Part shown: piece by piece, positions 1 through 11,889 of the stretch | Layout of the letters: the number at the start of each line of letters is the position of its first letter | How positions within the stretch are numbered: position 1 is the stretch's first letter | From: Phlebotomus papatasi | Lineage: Eukaryota; Arthropoda; Insecta; Diptera; Psychodidae | NCBI RefSeq assembly: GCF_024763615.1 | Contig: NC_077223.1 | Span: 3,596,001 to 3,660,000 of the forward strand | DNA length: 64,000 nucleotides | Reading direction: 5' to 3' | Position numbers and translations under genes: made by a program | The notes under the pieces: generated by a model | Database searches by the model: none | What the model saw: only the letters and a program-made list of their open reading frames with translations | What the model was told of the DNA's origin: nothing

Positions 1-1113
1 GAAAAAATTGACATTCTACTGAAAAATAGAACTCCTGACATTACTTAGATCATATTATTAATATTGCTATTCAATATGTAGTTCTATCTAAACACTTAAA
101 AATGATTATGTTTTTCTAAGGTTTCATTGTTTCATAGCAACATCTTGTTACAAAAGTTCACTGACTGAAAGTGATTCTGTACCTGATACGATATAATGAC
201 GTGTAAGATCGATAGAATAGAAAAGGCTCAAGATAAACAATCAGAATAGAAAATCTGAAGAATTCTACTGTAAAATCCAATTAAAATAATTTACCCAAGG
301 CAATAATCTTCACCTTATTCTTCTTCCACATTCACAAGACAATAATGTTTAGTTCCAGCTGAGAAGTGACTTGATTCATTGACCTCCATCGAGGTTGATT
401 CTTGCCATATATATTCCCATGCTATATAGCAATGCAGAAAGTACAAAGGAAGGTAAAGTTAAAGAACAATTGCGCCCAACATTGCTACACTTTCGACGGA
501 AGTCGCAAAAATTGAATTAAATTGTTGACATTGAAATAACTTTGTTGCCAGAAACATTTCTTTTCCTTTTCTCTTTTTTTCCACTCATTTGTTGAACTTT
601 CTTGCCTCTATTTTTTTTATTACACCCATACTACCACGACATTCCCTTTGGTTTCAACTCCTGTACTTTGCACAAGTCACGCTGGGTAATTAGCATAACG
701 TGCGCGACTCTCATTTTAAGTCTTTTCAGTCTAAGTTTTCTCCCTCAAAAGACGAAGAATCACACACAAAAAAAATGTTCGTGAATTCTTCAAGAAGTAC
801 ACAGACGATGTGAAAAGTTTTGAATTTTCACCATTTTCACGCAAAACATCCTCCTCCGCAAACGGACCGTGAGTGATTAATGTGAAATTTTCATGCAGTA
901 CCAAACGGATTTATCTAGTTTACAGAAGGAGAGATTCACAATTGCTAATCTCTCCGCCCAATGCGGATGCAATCTGCATCTAAGTTGATGGGAGTTTCTC
1001 GAATTTTCACCTGAGAAGCTACATGGGATGGATCGGATGGATTAACCACTTTTCGCCACTTTAAGCAAAAAAAATAAATAAAGTTGGGTAGTTTTCATTG
1101 AAATAAGCTTAAA
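1..1113. other. AT-rich non-genic DNA
   Basis: No open frame here has the composition or length of a real exon, and I recognise no RNA gene. The only long frame, at 602-784, is low-complexity Leu/Ser/Phe-rich sequence over pyrimidine tracts. The stretch could be intergenic or part of a large intron of a gene lying to the left. Confidence 0.5.
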
Positions 1114-1354
1114 AGTGTGCCAAATTTCGGCCAGCTTGCAATTTCGGCCACCTTTTTTGTGCCTATATTTTTATTCATTTTAAAATGTATTAAGAATGAT
1201 TTTAGAGTTAATAAAGACGGTAAATTCTTTACAAGGTTCCAAGCAATACTCTTTACAGAAGAAAAATTAAAAAAATCAATTTGTATTTAAAATATTGCAT
1301 TTCAAACTTGAGACTCTGACGCTTGCATGCAACTATGCCGAAATTTGGCACACT
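1114..1354. mobile_element. TA-type MITE, AGTGTGCCAAATT family, copy 1
   Basis: The ends are inverted repeats: the left reads AAGTGTGCCAAATTTCGGCC and the right ends GCCGAAATTTGGCACACTT. A longer relative lies at 58511-58927 and shares both ends and most of the interior, including the ATTTTAAAATGTATTAAGAA stretch. There is no coding capacity in this 241-bp copy. Mariner/pogo-like (Tc1-mariner) ancestry is inferred from TA next to the ends of the other copy. Confidence 0.75.
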
Positions 1355-1576
1355 TAATTCATTTAAAAATTGCATTTTCAATTAGGTGATATTAAAAAAA
1401 ATGGTAGGAGGATGTAGTGTTTCAAGTATCTTATGAGCAGATTTAGCACCCAGGGAGAATTGTCATTAATGAGTTTAAAAGTGATAAAAGTCATGAATTT
1501 ACCCTTATAAATTACAATATTGCGAATAAGTGAATTTTCGCAATAGTTCCATTTCCCTTTTTCCAAATGAAGAAAC

Positions 1577-2393
1577 TAGTCATACGCAGCTGAATCAATT
1601 TTATCAAAAGCTTTAGGGTCTATTCTTACTGAAATTTATCATATGATAATTCTCATAGTAAATAATAAATGAGATTTGTCACATGCAACTGAATCACTCT
1701 TTACAAAAGCTTCAATGAGTATCCTTACTAAAATTATCACATGACAATTCTCACGTTAAGTAATGAGATTTGTCATATGCAGCTTAATCACCTTTTCAAA
1801 AAATTTTCTGACTATTCTCACTGAAATGTATCACATGACAATTCTCAAGCTAATTGATGACATTTGTCACATGCAGCTAATCCACTTTTTCAAAATATTT
1901 TGTGATCATTCTCACTAAAATTTATCACATGACAATTGTCATGCTAAGAAATTTGTCATAAGCAGTTGAATCACTTTTTATAAAAGCTTTAATGAGTATC
2001 TTCACTAAAATTATCCCATCAGGCTAAGTGATGAGATTTGTCATAGACAGCTTAATTACCTTTTCAAATATTTTTCTGACTATTCTCACTGAAATGTATC
2101 ACATGACAATTCTCAAGATAATTGATAACATTTGTCACATTCAGCTAATTTACTTTTTCGAAATAGTTAGTCACATCAACTGAGATTTGTCATATGCAAC
2201 TGAATCACTTTTTATAAAAGCTATAATGAGTATCATGACTGACATTATCACAAGACAATTCTCACGCCAAGTGACGACATTTGTCATATGCAGCCTAATC
2301 ACCTTTTAAAAAAAATTTACTGACTCTTTTCACTGAAATGTATCACATGACAATTCTCACGCTATATATAAAGGGATTTGTCACATACAGCAG
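1577..2393. repeat. Degenerate tandem repeat, about 107-bp units
   Basis: About eight diverged units carry the same ordered words: a GAGATTTGTCAYATGCAGC block, an AATCAC block, a CTTTT block, a TATTCTCACT block and an ATCACATGACAATTCTCA block. Units with AAAAGCTTYAATGAGTAT (near 1710, 1985 and 2215) alternate with units carrying TTCTGACTATTCTCACTG (near 1807, 2070 and 2320). This suggests a higher-order arrangement of two to three units. Confidence 0.8.
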
Positions 2394-2588
2394 TACACTC
2401 AATCCCGGTATTATGCACATTCTCGGGACCGAAAAAAACGCGCGGAATGGCATTACGCATTGAGAAAATTTGCATATCCACAGGGGCTTTCTTTTGAATA
2501 AATCATTCGTAGAACGAATTTCGCGCGGAGTAAAAGTAGTTCAAAGACAAAATTCAACTGTTTAATAGAAATGCATTAATAAACAGTA

Positions 2589-3500
2589 GGGGAGACTGGG
2601 GCAAAAAGTCACAAATCGAAAAATTCAAAATTCAATATCTTCCAAGATAAAAAAGATAGCGGCTCAATTTTTTTCTATAGATAGCCTCCATAGACCTTAT
2701 TCAATATAGTAAGTTTCTTAGAATTCGAACAAGGAATTTAGAAAATAAAAAAAATATCGAAATTTTTAGCCCTATTTTTGAAATATTCTCCTTGCAGAAG
2801 ATAACAATTATTACCTACTTATTTTCCAAAATTGATGTACTGGTGAATATATTCTAAATAATTTGAATTTTTTGAATACGAATCCGCTATCTATTTTAGA
2901 ATTTCACAAAAGTTCTTTTCTCCAGAAATCCTTTTATTAAAAATAGCCACTTGGGGTAAAAAGTAACAAAAGGTATAGAGCAAAAAGTAACAAAAAAGCG
3001 AAGCAATTTCTGATGTCTCACGGCGATAAGAAACGTCATTATCATGTCTCGTCACTTGTTGTTTACATTGGTCAAACGATTTGCAGTCTTTTGTGTGTTT
3101 TTTTCTAAAATAACTTGAAAAGCGCTTTTCTCGTTTTCTCACTTTTCTGGCAGAGAAAACAGTGTTTTACAAAGGTGTAGATGAATAAATTTTCTATGAA
3201 AATATGTCCTTTAGATATTTTTTCAAATTTACGGAAGCCTGTAATGAAGCGAATCAAAATATGATAATACCCAATGTATGGTACTATTTTCCCCAGCATT
3301 TTTGAGAATAGTCACAAAATTGCCTTTTAGAAATTGCCTCGATAAACGTATTTCCTTATAAAATGGAAGAAAATTACCTTCACAAAGTTGTAGAGCGGTA
3401 ATTTCCTATAAAACTGCGCTAATTAGAAATTTTTGAAGCGCTCGAGTAGCTTGTAAAAAAATAAAATATCCGTTTTGTGACTTTTTGCCCCAGTCTCCCC
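2589..3500. mobile_element. 912-bp non-autonomous TA element with 25-bp perfect inverted ends
   Basis: The left end begins GGGGAGACTGGGGCAAAAAG and the right end is its exact reverse complement over 25 bases (2589-2613 and 3476-3500). TA dinucleotides flank both sides (2587-2588 and 3501-3502), as expected for a Tc1/mariner-type TA duplication. The internal frames (83 aa at 2891-3142 and 64 aa at 3105-3299, both -) show no transposase features. The internal sequence repeats the AAAAAGTAACAAAA word of the ends. Confidence 0.85.
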
Positions 3501-3685
3501 TATTTGGACCAGAATTCTTCAATAAATGGTTAGAATATTTAAAAAATTTACCTTAATAAAAGAAATTAAAGTTTTATTCTGAAAAAGTAGCAAAATGTTT
3601 TCAAATTTCCCTCGTCGCAAAATAGTAAACATTCAGACGATTTCAAAAATGATTTCATAAATTCACTTCCAATGGTAAGCAAACT

Positions 3686-3962
3686 TACATAATAATAATA
3701 ATAATAATGCTGGGCACAACATTCCATGAAGGAGCAAGGCCTTTCCGCAGGGGGATTTCTAGACATACATTATTATTTATCCTTGTACGGTATGAGATTG
3801 TCAGTCCCATGCCCGTGGAATCAAGTACAGTGAAGCTCACTGGATACAATCCGCCACCTTTAACGCCAGAAAAATTTCTGGTGACATAAAGGGGATTCGA
3901 ACCCGGGACACTTGCATCATAGAGCGAGTGCTCTACCACTTGGCCCATTGACTGCCATCGTT
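3686..3962 (-). mobile_element. tRNA-derived SINE with (ATT)n tail
   Basis: Read on the minus strand, the element starts with a tRNA-like head near 3960. It has an A-box-like GGGCCAAGTGGTAGAGCAC and a perfect B-box GGTTCGAATCC (around 3892-3902). An unrelated body of about 180 bp follows, then an ATT microsatellite at 3690-3708. This is the standard layout of a pol III SINE. I could not find a clean target-site duplication, so the ends are approximate. A free tRNA gene is unlikely because no acceptor stem can be paired. Confidence 0.7.
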
Positions 3963-4310
3963 ATACCCAGAAAAATAATTGGTCATAAATTGCTCCACAA
4001 ACATTGCTCGTAACATGATCACTTGACGAGCATTTTTACTCTTTGACAAACATTTGTTCGTATTTGTTTGTAAAAGTTCGTCATTTGTTCGTAAAGTTTT
4101 GCCAAACAAACAAAAATGTACGAAAAAATGTTAAAATGTGTAAAAGAACAAAAAATACTCGTCAAATCTTACGAACAATGTTTGTGAAAATAAAGTATAA
4201 ATTTTTACGAACTTTTTAGTGGGTCATATGATTTACGAGCATTTTGTAAGTCTCCGGTTGGAATGCACAAACATTTACAAACAATTTTACAAAATATTTT
4301 GTTCTGTCTA

Positions 4311-4607
4311 ATGCCCAAAACACAATAATTTTTGTTTTGTAAACATGTTTTTGACTTTTCAATGAGAGTGAGCGAGATCTAGAACTAGTCATCTCGCTCA
4401 CACTCATAGGGAATTTTGAAAACATGTTTACAAACAAAAATTATTGTGCGCTGGGCATAATGCCCAACGCACAATAACTTTTGTTTGTAAATATGTTTTC
4501 AAAATTTCCTATGAGAGAAAACGAGATAACTAGATCTCTGTTTCATTCACTCTCATTGAAATGTCAAAAACATTTTTACAAAATAAAAGTTATTGTGCGT
4601 TTGGCAT
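4311..4607. mobile_element. Two hairpin MITEs head-to-tail (4311-4458 and 4460-4607)
   Basis: Each 148-bp copy is a long imperfect palindrome that begins near ATGCCCAAMRCACAATAA and ends with TTATTGTGCGYTKGGCAT. They are separated by a single base. The central parts contain related GAGCGAGAT / CTCGCTCAC words. Neither copy codes for protein. The juncture TGGGCATAATGCCCAA is itself palindromic. Confidence 0.75.
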
Positions 4608-4619
4608 AATGCAATGAAT

Positions 4620-5970
4620 AATTTTATAAAGATTACTAAAATCTGAAGGCTTTTTCAGTTTGTTTTTTTTTTCTTTTAATTTTTAAATTGCATCTTAAAT
4701 TTAGTGAAAGGAAATACTTGGTCCAGTTGCTGTTGAAACGGATTAATAGTCGAAAAGTGTTTAATCCATCCTAATGCATAAGATAAGGGGATTTGCCTCA
4801 GATTATTGATACCAAACAATAGATAGATAATTGCCACTGTTGTACCATCGTTGAAAATAGGTCAGGATAAGTCACTGATAGTCACATTGGAGGAAAGACA
4901 CAATGTGCAATTACTTGATTAATTTTCATTCACCAAAACTGTTCATTCCCACAACATCAAATGATATAACAATGAATATCTCTGGGGTTTTGAGTACAAT
5001 TGTCTCCCTCGTAGTACCATGGGAAAACTAACATGGATGGTACTTGTAAAAAAAAGGAACTATACCATGAAATTCTACAGAATTCAACAGAGTATTAAAT
5101 TTACACCAGAACTATCATCCTATGGAAGTCAGGAAATCTTATTGGATATTCCACGCAGAATTTACCTCCACAGACACTCATGCAAAAGCAAAAGTAAAAT
5201 GAGAAAACTCTTAAAATCATTGCTCAATTGAATTTTATCCATCATTCCTACAAATATATTCTTGGCTCCTACTGGAACTATTCACTCAGAATCACACACA
5301 TAACAAAAATAAAATTCTGAGAAATGAATTTTATGTCCTGAAATAAGGCATGCACGCTAAAATGACAATGGACGCAAGGTATGAGCCAGAAACAAATTCA
5401 TTTCAATTCCATTGAGTACACTTGATTGAGTCCTTTTGTCCTTAAAACAATATATATCTACTCTTTATCATCTCTGTTATTCAATGACAAAGTATTCATT
5501 AATAAATGAGCACATTCTGCATTATTGAATGCCAAGTAGAATTTAATTAATGCTCTCTGCTTATTTCGCCATCATTGGTGACGGAACCTAATTAGTTCTC
5601 ACACAGATCCAATGTCTTCTATAAAATGTCACTAATATATCAAAATAGTACTAAACAATTCTGGGAAACACTCTAAATAAACAACAACCAGTGTTGTTAA
5701 ATAGTTTTCTGAATAAAAATAAACAAAATGTTCCAACACTCTGTAGATTTTCCAAGAATTATCGATAAGTTGATAAAGAAGTCAAATGGCACGATAATTA
5801 AAAATGACTCCGGTACACTTTTAGATCAAGAAAATTTCATAAAATAAAAATTCACATCCCTTTCTTAAAAGCTTTGCAAATGTCTATTCTATTCTTTCTC
5901 GCTCTTCTTCTTCTTTTTAACATCACAACAAATTCAATTTAGTTCAATCGAATTTGGAGTGCCAAACATT
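4620..5970. other. Non-genic DNA
   Basis: No supported gene is present. The frame at 5019-5231 (70 aa, +) is basic and shows no recognisable domain or splice context. Near 5812-5905 there is a diverged half-copy of the left arm of the hairpin element that follows (the TTTTAGATCAAGAAAATTTC word). Confidence 0.5.
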
Positions 5971-6240
5971 ATGGTGCTGGCACACCTTTTAGATCAGGAA
6001 AATTTCATAAAGTCGAAATTCGAATCCCTTTCTTTTTCACATATTTTGCATATGACTATCTCATTCTTTTGCATACCAAATTCGACTAAGCTATATTGAA
6101 TTTAGAGTGATGTTTAAAAGAAGAAGAAGAAGAAGAGTGCGAGAGAATGAGATAGACATATGCAAAGCATGTGAAAAAGAAAGGGATTCGAATTTCGACT
6201 TCGTAAAATTTTCCTGATCTAAAAGGTGTGCTGGAGCCAT
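5971..6240. mobile_element. 270-bp hairpin MITE
   Basis: The left arm begins ATGGTGCTGGCACACC and the right arm ends GGTGTGCTGGAGCCAT. The two arms pair over roughly 70 bases, including the TTTTAGATCAGGAAAATTTC and GAAATTCGAATCCCTTTCTT words. The interior has a GAAGAAGAAGAAGAAGA microsatellite at 6119-6136. It has no coding potential. Confidence 0.8.
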
Positions 6241-6641
6241 TAGGATAGAAATATACAAAATGTTGAAGATAAAAGTGATGTGAATTTTGATTTCTAGATA
6301 AGCCAGAAATTGTCTCGATCTAAATGATTTCCTCTAGGCATAAAAATCAAATTTGAGCTGTAATCAATTTAAGACTTTTTGTATTTGGTACATCTTTTAC
6401 ATCAGGAAATCAAAATTCACATATATTCAAACGTTTTGCATAATGTTTATCTTACACCTTGACACTAAAATTGAATTATTTATTATTAATCGTATCGAGA
6501 TATTTGTATTATTACAATGTCATATGTCATACCCGGGTTGGAAGAACATTCTAAGTTCATTGTAGACCACCCAGGAGCATCTTCCCGTGGTGTGAATGCT
6601 TCATTCATGCTCCCGGAGTTGTTGCGCGAAGGCAGTGTATA

Positions 6642-6858
6642 GGGGAAAACGCTCTACCTTCGGACGACTCAAGCTTCGGATAATTCAATTTTTTCTCTAT
6701 GTTACTTAAGGATTTCATCCAAAGCTTTTTTTCTGAAATTTGAGGCATTAGACCAGCTATTAAAATATAATATTATAATGGGCCAAAAAAATTTATAACA
6801 GATTGAAAAAAATGATTTGTATGAAGTATAAATCGTCTGAAGGTAGCGCGCTTTCCCC
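6642..6858. mobile_element. 217-bp TA MITE, GGGGAAAACGC family
   Basis: The left end reads GGGGAAAACGCTCTACCTTC and the right end GAAGGTAGCGCGCTTTCCCC, both bordered by TA. It shares the GGGGA terminus with the 2589-3500 and 46720-46861 elements but has a different subterminal sequence. Confidence 0.75.
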
Positions 6859-7097
6859 TACGTTATTATTTGCACAAAAATTCGTTCATATTCGAAGAAT
6901 TCAAATTCATTTTCGAATTTTCAAAATAAATTTGGGTACAAAGGGAGGAGAAATTTATTAAATATCGCACTAATACGTTGTTTAGAGTATTAGTCGGCGA
7001 TTGTGAGGGGGGTCATAAGGAAATTAGCTTTTATTGCTCTGATTTTCCCCGGAAAACAGCAAAAACATATGTATTTTGACACTCAAGACGCTTTATA

Positions 7098-7426
7098 CAG
7101 TAGAGTCTCGCTATAGTCCATATTTGGTTTCAAATTTGGCACTTGGGTCGCACTATAGTCCATGTAATTTTTTAAAATTATCAACGATTTTTAGTATTGA
7201 AATTGCTCGACGGCTTCCACTTTCTTTGCGATTGTGGTACTTGTCCTCACTCTCGTCATTATGGATCACAATTATCACAACTACTCAATTAATTTCGCCA
7301 AAAATATTAAAATAATTATGCATGTCGCATACTAAAAAACATAACCTAACTTAAAATCAGTGTTTTGAAATGAACGGTCGATAAATTGTGGACTATAGAG
7401 CGATGGCCTATAGCGAGACTCTATTG
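7098..7426 (-). mobile_element. pogo/Tigger-like MITE, copy P1
   Basis: The inverted ends CAGTAGAGTCTCGCTATAG ... CTATAGCGAGACTCTATTG are flanked by TA on both sides. It is 329 bp and the same family as 13447-13776, 17464-17792 and 41739-42067. On the minus strand an ATG at 7259 opens a 22-codon frame (MTRVRTSTTIAKKVEAVEQF...) that ends in TAA. In composition and position this resembles the start of a CENP-B/pogo-type DNA-binding domain. The element looks like an internal-deletion derivative of a Tc1/mariner (pogo clade) transposon. Confidence 0.85.
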
Positions 7427-7429
7427 TAA

Positions 7430-8385
7430 TTCAAACGGAATGTACTTTGACCACCATGCGGACAAAATGAGAAGTAAATGATGTATTTTCTTCTTTAGTT
7501 TTCGAAGCCAATCTTCGAATTTTTTAACCTCGAATTATTGAAAAATAAAGGAGAAGAAAGCTCTTGTAAAATTTAAGTATTCTTGTTCTGAACTAGAAGC
7601 TATAAGAATGAAAAATTATTTTAACTTAGAAGCATTTTCACTAATTAAAAAAAAAAAACAAAAACAATATGATATAGAGGAAAGTACTCTCCTTTCGAAC
7701 GTTCATGTCTTCGAATAATGTGAATTTTCTTTCATTTTTCCTCAATGTAAAATTGAGCAAATAAAAAACTGTTTTTTTTTACATTGTATTTTTAGTAAAA
7801 AAAAAAACCATTTGTAAATAATTTTAAATTATACTTAAACGCCTAATAAATTTGTAAATATCACTTTGTTGATATAACATTTACTCAACTCATTTCTCGG
7901 AATGTTAAGAAACATGCTCCATATTTAGTTGAAAATATAATCCTCAAAACATTATTTGGTATTTTTATGTATGCTAATTGATACATTAGTGATCCCTTTA
8001 ACTATATCTGTGCTTTTGATTTTTTTAATTTTTACAATAAATTAATAAAAAAAATATGTGTAATTGCAAACTTGCACTCTGTACCTCGGATCGTCAGGAA
8101 TTTAATCAGGTATCTCCGAGAAAATTGGTTTTATAAAGTAAATCTGAGTTAATGCACTGTATTCTTATGAGAGTTAAATGGTAAAAAGTAGGTAATAATT
8201 TTTAAAAAATCATTTATTTTGGAGCAACAATGTGGTATTAACCTGACAATCCGAGGAACACTGCCGATCGCTGGTGCTCTTCCCTTATTTGATTTTAATT
8301 TATTTGAGAATTTACACGTTTTTTTATTTTTAAAAAGAATATTTTTATGACAACAAAAGAATTCGCGCAATAACAACAGTAGTAG
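7430..8385. other. AT-rich non-genic DNA
   Basis: I see no supported gene or RNA. Homopolymer A and T tracts are frequent (for example 7647-7664 and 7770-7810). A diverged relative of the GGGGAAAGTA...TTCGAA element end starts near 7678 but no partner end was found. Confidence 0.45.
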
Positions 8386-8543
8386 AGGAGGCTAGGGCAG
8401 AATTAGCCAGCAATTCAATTCAATGAATAAGGAAGAAGTTAATTACTCTGAATAAATAGTAGTTTGCTTAATATTCTTTTTAAGGAAAACTATATCATCA
8501 TACCGTCTAATTCTACCCCTGACTAATTCTGCCTCGGTCTCCC
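8386..8543. mobile_element. Short TA-type hairpin MITE (GGGCAGAATTAG ends)
   Basis: The left end is GAGGAGGCTAGGGCAGAATT. The right end, read inverted, is GGGAGACCGAGGCAGAATTA. The two are related imperfectly, and the second resembles the GGGGAGACTGGGGCA terminus of the 2589-3500 element. It is probably an old member of the same broad group. Confidence 0.5.
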
Positions 8544-8544
8544 A

Positions 8545-10140
8545 TAAATCATTTTTATCCCTTTGCTTCATACTTCAATTTCCAAGCCATCTAATTGCCT
8601 AAATCATGCTAAAATTGATTAAATTCACTTCCTTAGTGAATTAAAATACAAAATCGATATGGGTTTTTAAAGAACAGTGTTAGTCAATTATAATTATATA
8701 TTATAATTATAATTCCAAATTAAAATTTCTCTTTTATTAGAAGTAAAAAAAAACCATAAATTTAGCATATTCATTAAAGCATTGTGACTTTTTCACCGTG
8801 AAAAAGGTAAATTAAATATATTGCAATAAAAACAGTGCGAAAAAGTGAAAAATAATAAAAGAGAGAGATAATGTATGCATAATCCTATAAAGCAAAAAAA
8901 AATGTAGATTCCTCTGAGATAGAATGAAAAGAACAATCATGATCTCTTTGTTATCTCCAAGCAACAACCTCTGAAAGCTTTTTCAAGCTCTCCCCAGACT
9001 TTCATCTTCTGCTCTTTTTCACTCCAAAAAGGTAGATAATGAACATCTCTCTTATTCTCCACGCCAAATTAAATTTATTCCATTTTGCATTGATTTTTTT
9101 TGTCTCTTATTTAATGTAAAATTTAAATAGCTCCCTGTAGCTCATCCTGCTCAATATTGTACATAGGTAAAAGGACAGAAAAAGCTTTTAGGGTGGAGTA
9201 TTTCAAGGGCATATCGCGTGTTTTTCTTGCATGGAGCAGTTAAGTGCGTGAAAAAAATGAGCTGTCAAAGGGGGAAAGGAAAAAATTATTTCCCAATAAA
9301 ATCACACAAAACCAAAAATAAAAATCTCACTCCATATTTTCCCTCTTACTATTTATTGTGTATATAGCTTGGTAAATTAAAATAAAAGAGGGTATAAGTT
9401 TGAGATAGAAATCGTGTATATCATGCAGTGAATATTTAGTTGGAAAACCTACCCCCCTACCCCCATGTTACCCATTACTTTTTCAACCTCATTCACGTGA
9501 AATATTCAATCAACTCACTAGTGGCATTCTCGAAGTGTACATATCCATATTATTTTGAATACACGAGGAACGACCTACAAATATTTGCATGCCATTAACC
9601 ACCCATCCACCACGCAATACCTAGGCTATAAGGTATACCTGTGGAAAAGCAATACCCTACATCCCATACTTTAGTGAGAATCCACGGTTTAAAATTAATT
9701 CACACATGAGGTGATATAGTACAGCATACGGGAGAGGTGAGAGTGCATGCAAGACGTTAAGCCTCTTTTGTTGCAATTATAATTGCATTTGCTATATAGC
9801 ATTTTGTGCAAATAATTGCGACACTTTCATTTCTAATTCATCACGATTGTTTCGTCTCATAAATTAAGTCAATTGAGATGTGCTGCTCTATAGTTCTATT
9901 TATAGTACAATAAATAAAGCTCGATATTATATACTTTTACCGAAGCACTTACAATGGGAAAAACCTCATACCATTCTTTTTCTTTCAAGTGCTTCTACCA
10001 CAAAATGGAACAGAGACAATACGCAAATTTCAGAATCATCACTGAAACTCACCGATAAACACTTCAGTACAGAAGAATTCAAACAAGTCGATTTACAACT
10101 GAATCATATTGATCGGAAAATCGTTCTTGTGATTTTCTCT
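8545..10140. other. AT-rich non-genic DNA
   Basis: No gene is supported. The frame at 9880-10311 begins here but is mostly inside the dispersed repeat that follows. Apart from A/T-rich tracts and a short palindrome TATAATTATATATTATAATTATA around 8690-8712, I see nothing notable. Confidence 0.45.
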
Positions 10141-10144
10141 CTTA

Positions 10145-10450
10145 GGAGAGCTTTTTCGAAAATGCGATTCTGTAGCCGTGACATTGCCATTTCAGCTCAT
10201 GTGACATTGTCAAAAGTCACATATTTGAGATTTCTGGCAATTCAAATGACAATGAATTTTGTGAAACAAATCAACCAAGACGTACTGTATTTTCATAAAA
10301 TCATCAAGTAATCAAGTAAAGGAATTTCATTAAAAAATCAGTGAATTGCATTTTCGAACTCATATGATATGACAAAAAAAGCTCGATTGACATTGTCAGG
10401 TTTCGAACTCACGCGTGACAATGCCACGAAAATTACAGAATTCCCCTAAA
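10145..10450. repeat. Dispersed repeat, copy 1 (relatives at 14281-14575 and, inverted, about 12040-12215)
   Basis: From AGGAGAGCTTTTTCGAAAAT through ACAATGCCACGAAAATTACA this stretch matches 14281-14575 almost base for base, with a few substitutions and small indels. An inverted, more diverged copy is at about 12040-12215 (words CAGAATCGCATTTGCGAAAA and AATTGCCAGAAATCTCA). The frames of 143 aa (9880-10311) and 80 aa (14233-14475) exist only because the repeat is open by chance. I found no clear ends or target duplication. Confidence 0.75.
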
Positions 10451-11175
10451 GTATGAAGTGTTCGAAGCCAGAGTGTGTACGAAGCCTGAAGGCCTTTCCC
10501 TACACGTGGGAAAATCTGCCGCTGCACTTTGAATTTTTTTTAACAATAATGCAATTTAGCATTCAAAATTGAAAATTGCTACTTGCAAAATTGTAAAAAA
10601 GTTCAAATGAAGTACAGCAGCAAATTTTTCCACTTGTACGTGAGTTTTCCTCCAAAATTGGAAGCCTAATGAAGAGGACATCCATCCCAGGAACATCGTG
10701 AAAAATTAAAGAGAAAAAATCATATCGAAAATTCATAAAAAGTATATAGTATTCGAATTTGGAATTGTCTCAAGCCACATTTTCTTATAATTCCCCTTAT
10801 AATCAATGAGTAATACTTTTAACAACTTCTTAATAAGATTTCATAAATTCTCCCCACCTTGTGCGAAAATTTAAATTCAAAATTCAAAATTGAGTTTGAA
10901 TTCTTTAAACATGAACGACTTTTTGTTCAAATGGAGTTCTATTTACCTTTTATCCGAGACACTATTGGTCCCATTCAGTAATAACCTTTCGAAGAGACAA
11001 AGCCACTCAAAGCCAAGCCAAACCTATTCGAAAATCTACCGGAAGCCTAAAGTACAAGTTTGCATACTCGCCGCTTTAGCGCTGATTGTCCTGCCATTTA
11101 GAATTTCGGTACTCTTGCTTGACACTTCAATCGTCCAATAATGTCAACAACAATGTGTAAGCATTTGCTGCAAAA

Positions 11176-11882
11176 GCTAGATTCACATGATGAAAATTTG
11201 CATGAGAAATTTTACTTTCTTTATTCTCAATTTAATTCCCAACTGTTCCCAATTTCAAATCAAATGCGCGCGCGACAAAAATCAGCTGTCAAATCAATCG
11301 TGCGGTGCGCGTGAAGCAAATTTGTTTGTTTTCGAGAGTAAAAATTCACGGAGGAGAAAAAAATACAGAATATTTGGGCAGAGAGTATTTCAAGGATTCC
11401 AAGTATTGCCCTCGTATGTTATATCTTGGTGGAATGTGTGTGCATTGTACAGAGTCTCAGGTTTGAGATGTGTCATGTGGAGCACAATGTTATCCCGAAA
11501 GATAACCCAGCAACACGGTGGAATCAGGACAGGACCATCAGCAAAACATGGAAGAACCACTCCAACAATAGAAGTGCTGTTTTTCCAAGAGAACTCAAGA
11601 ATCGAAGTGTCCGGAATTTATTTTGAAGGAAGCTAATGTGGTGTCAGCATCGCATCCGGAAAGAAGTTGCACCTGAGCCGCAGAACCTTGGGGAGGATCT
11701 CTCACCAGTTGCGCGCGCGCATTTGATTTGAAATTGGGAACAATTGGGAATTAAATTGAGAAATAAAATCATCTTTATGAAAAATTTCTATGCAAAAGTG
11801 CGTAAGCCTCAGCCAATCAGATTTCTCTACTTTGGTTTATGTATTTTTTCTTATGCACTTTTTCATCATGTGAATGAGGCTA
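11176..11882. mobile_element. About 700-bp foldback element, copy 1 (second copy 38914-39684)
   Basis: The outer ends are imperfect inverted repeats: GATTCACATGATGAAAATTT on the left and TTTTCATCATGTGAATGAGGC on the right, less its last base. Inner arms pair again through CCCAATTTCAAATCAAATGC and GCATTTGATTTGAAATTGGG. The core between them is closely conserved with the copy at 38914-39684, including a frame reading MWSTMLSRKITQQHGGIRTG in both. No full transposase is present. The superfamily is unassigned. Confidence 0.75.
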
Positions 11883-11889
11883 AAAAGTG

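Noticed and set aside
3890..3960. A tRNA gene on the minus strand
   Set aside because: The boxes are present but the acceptor stem does not pair and an (ATT)n-tailed body follows, so it is a SINE head.
9880..10311. 143-aa open frame on the plus strand
   Set aside because: Its second half is the dispersed repeat also found at 14281-14575, and there is no domain or splice context.
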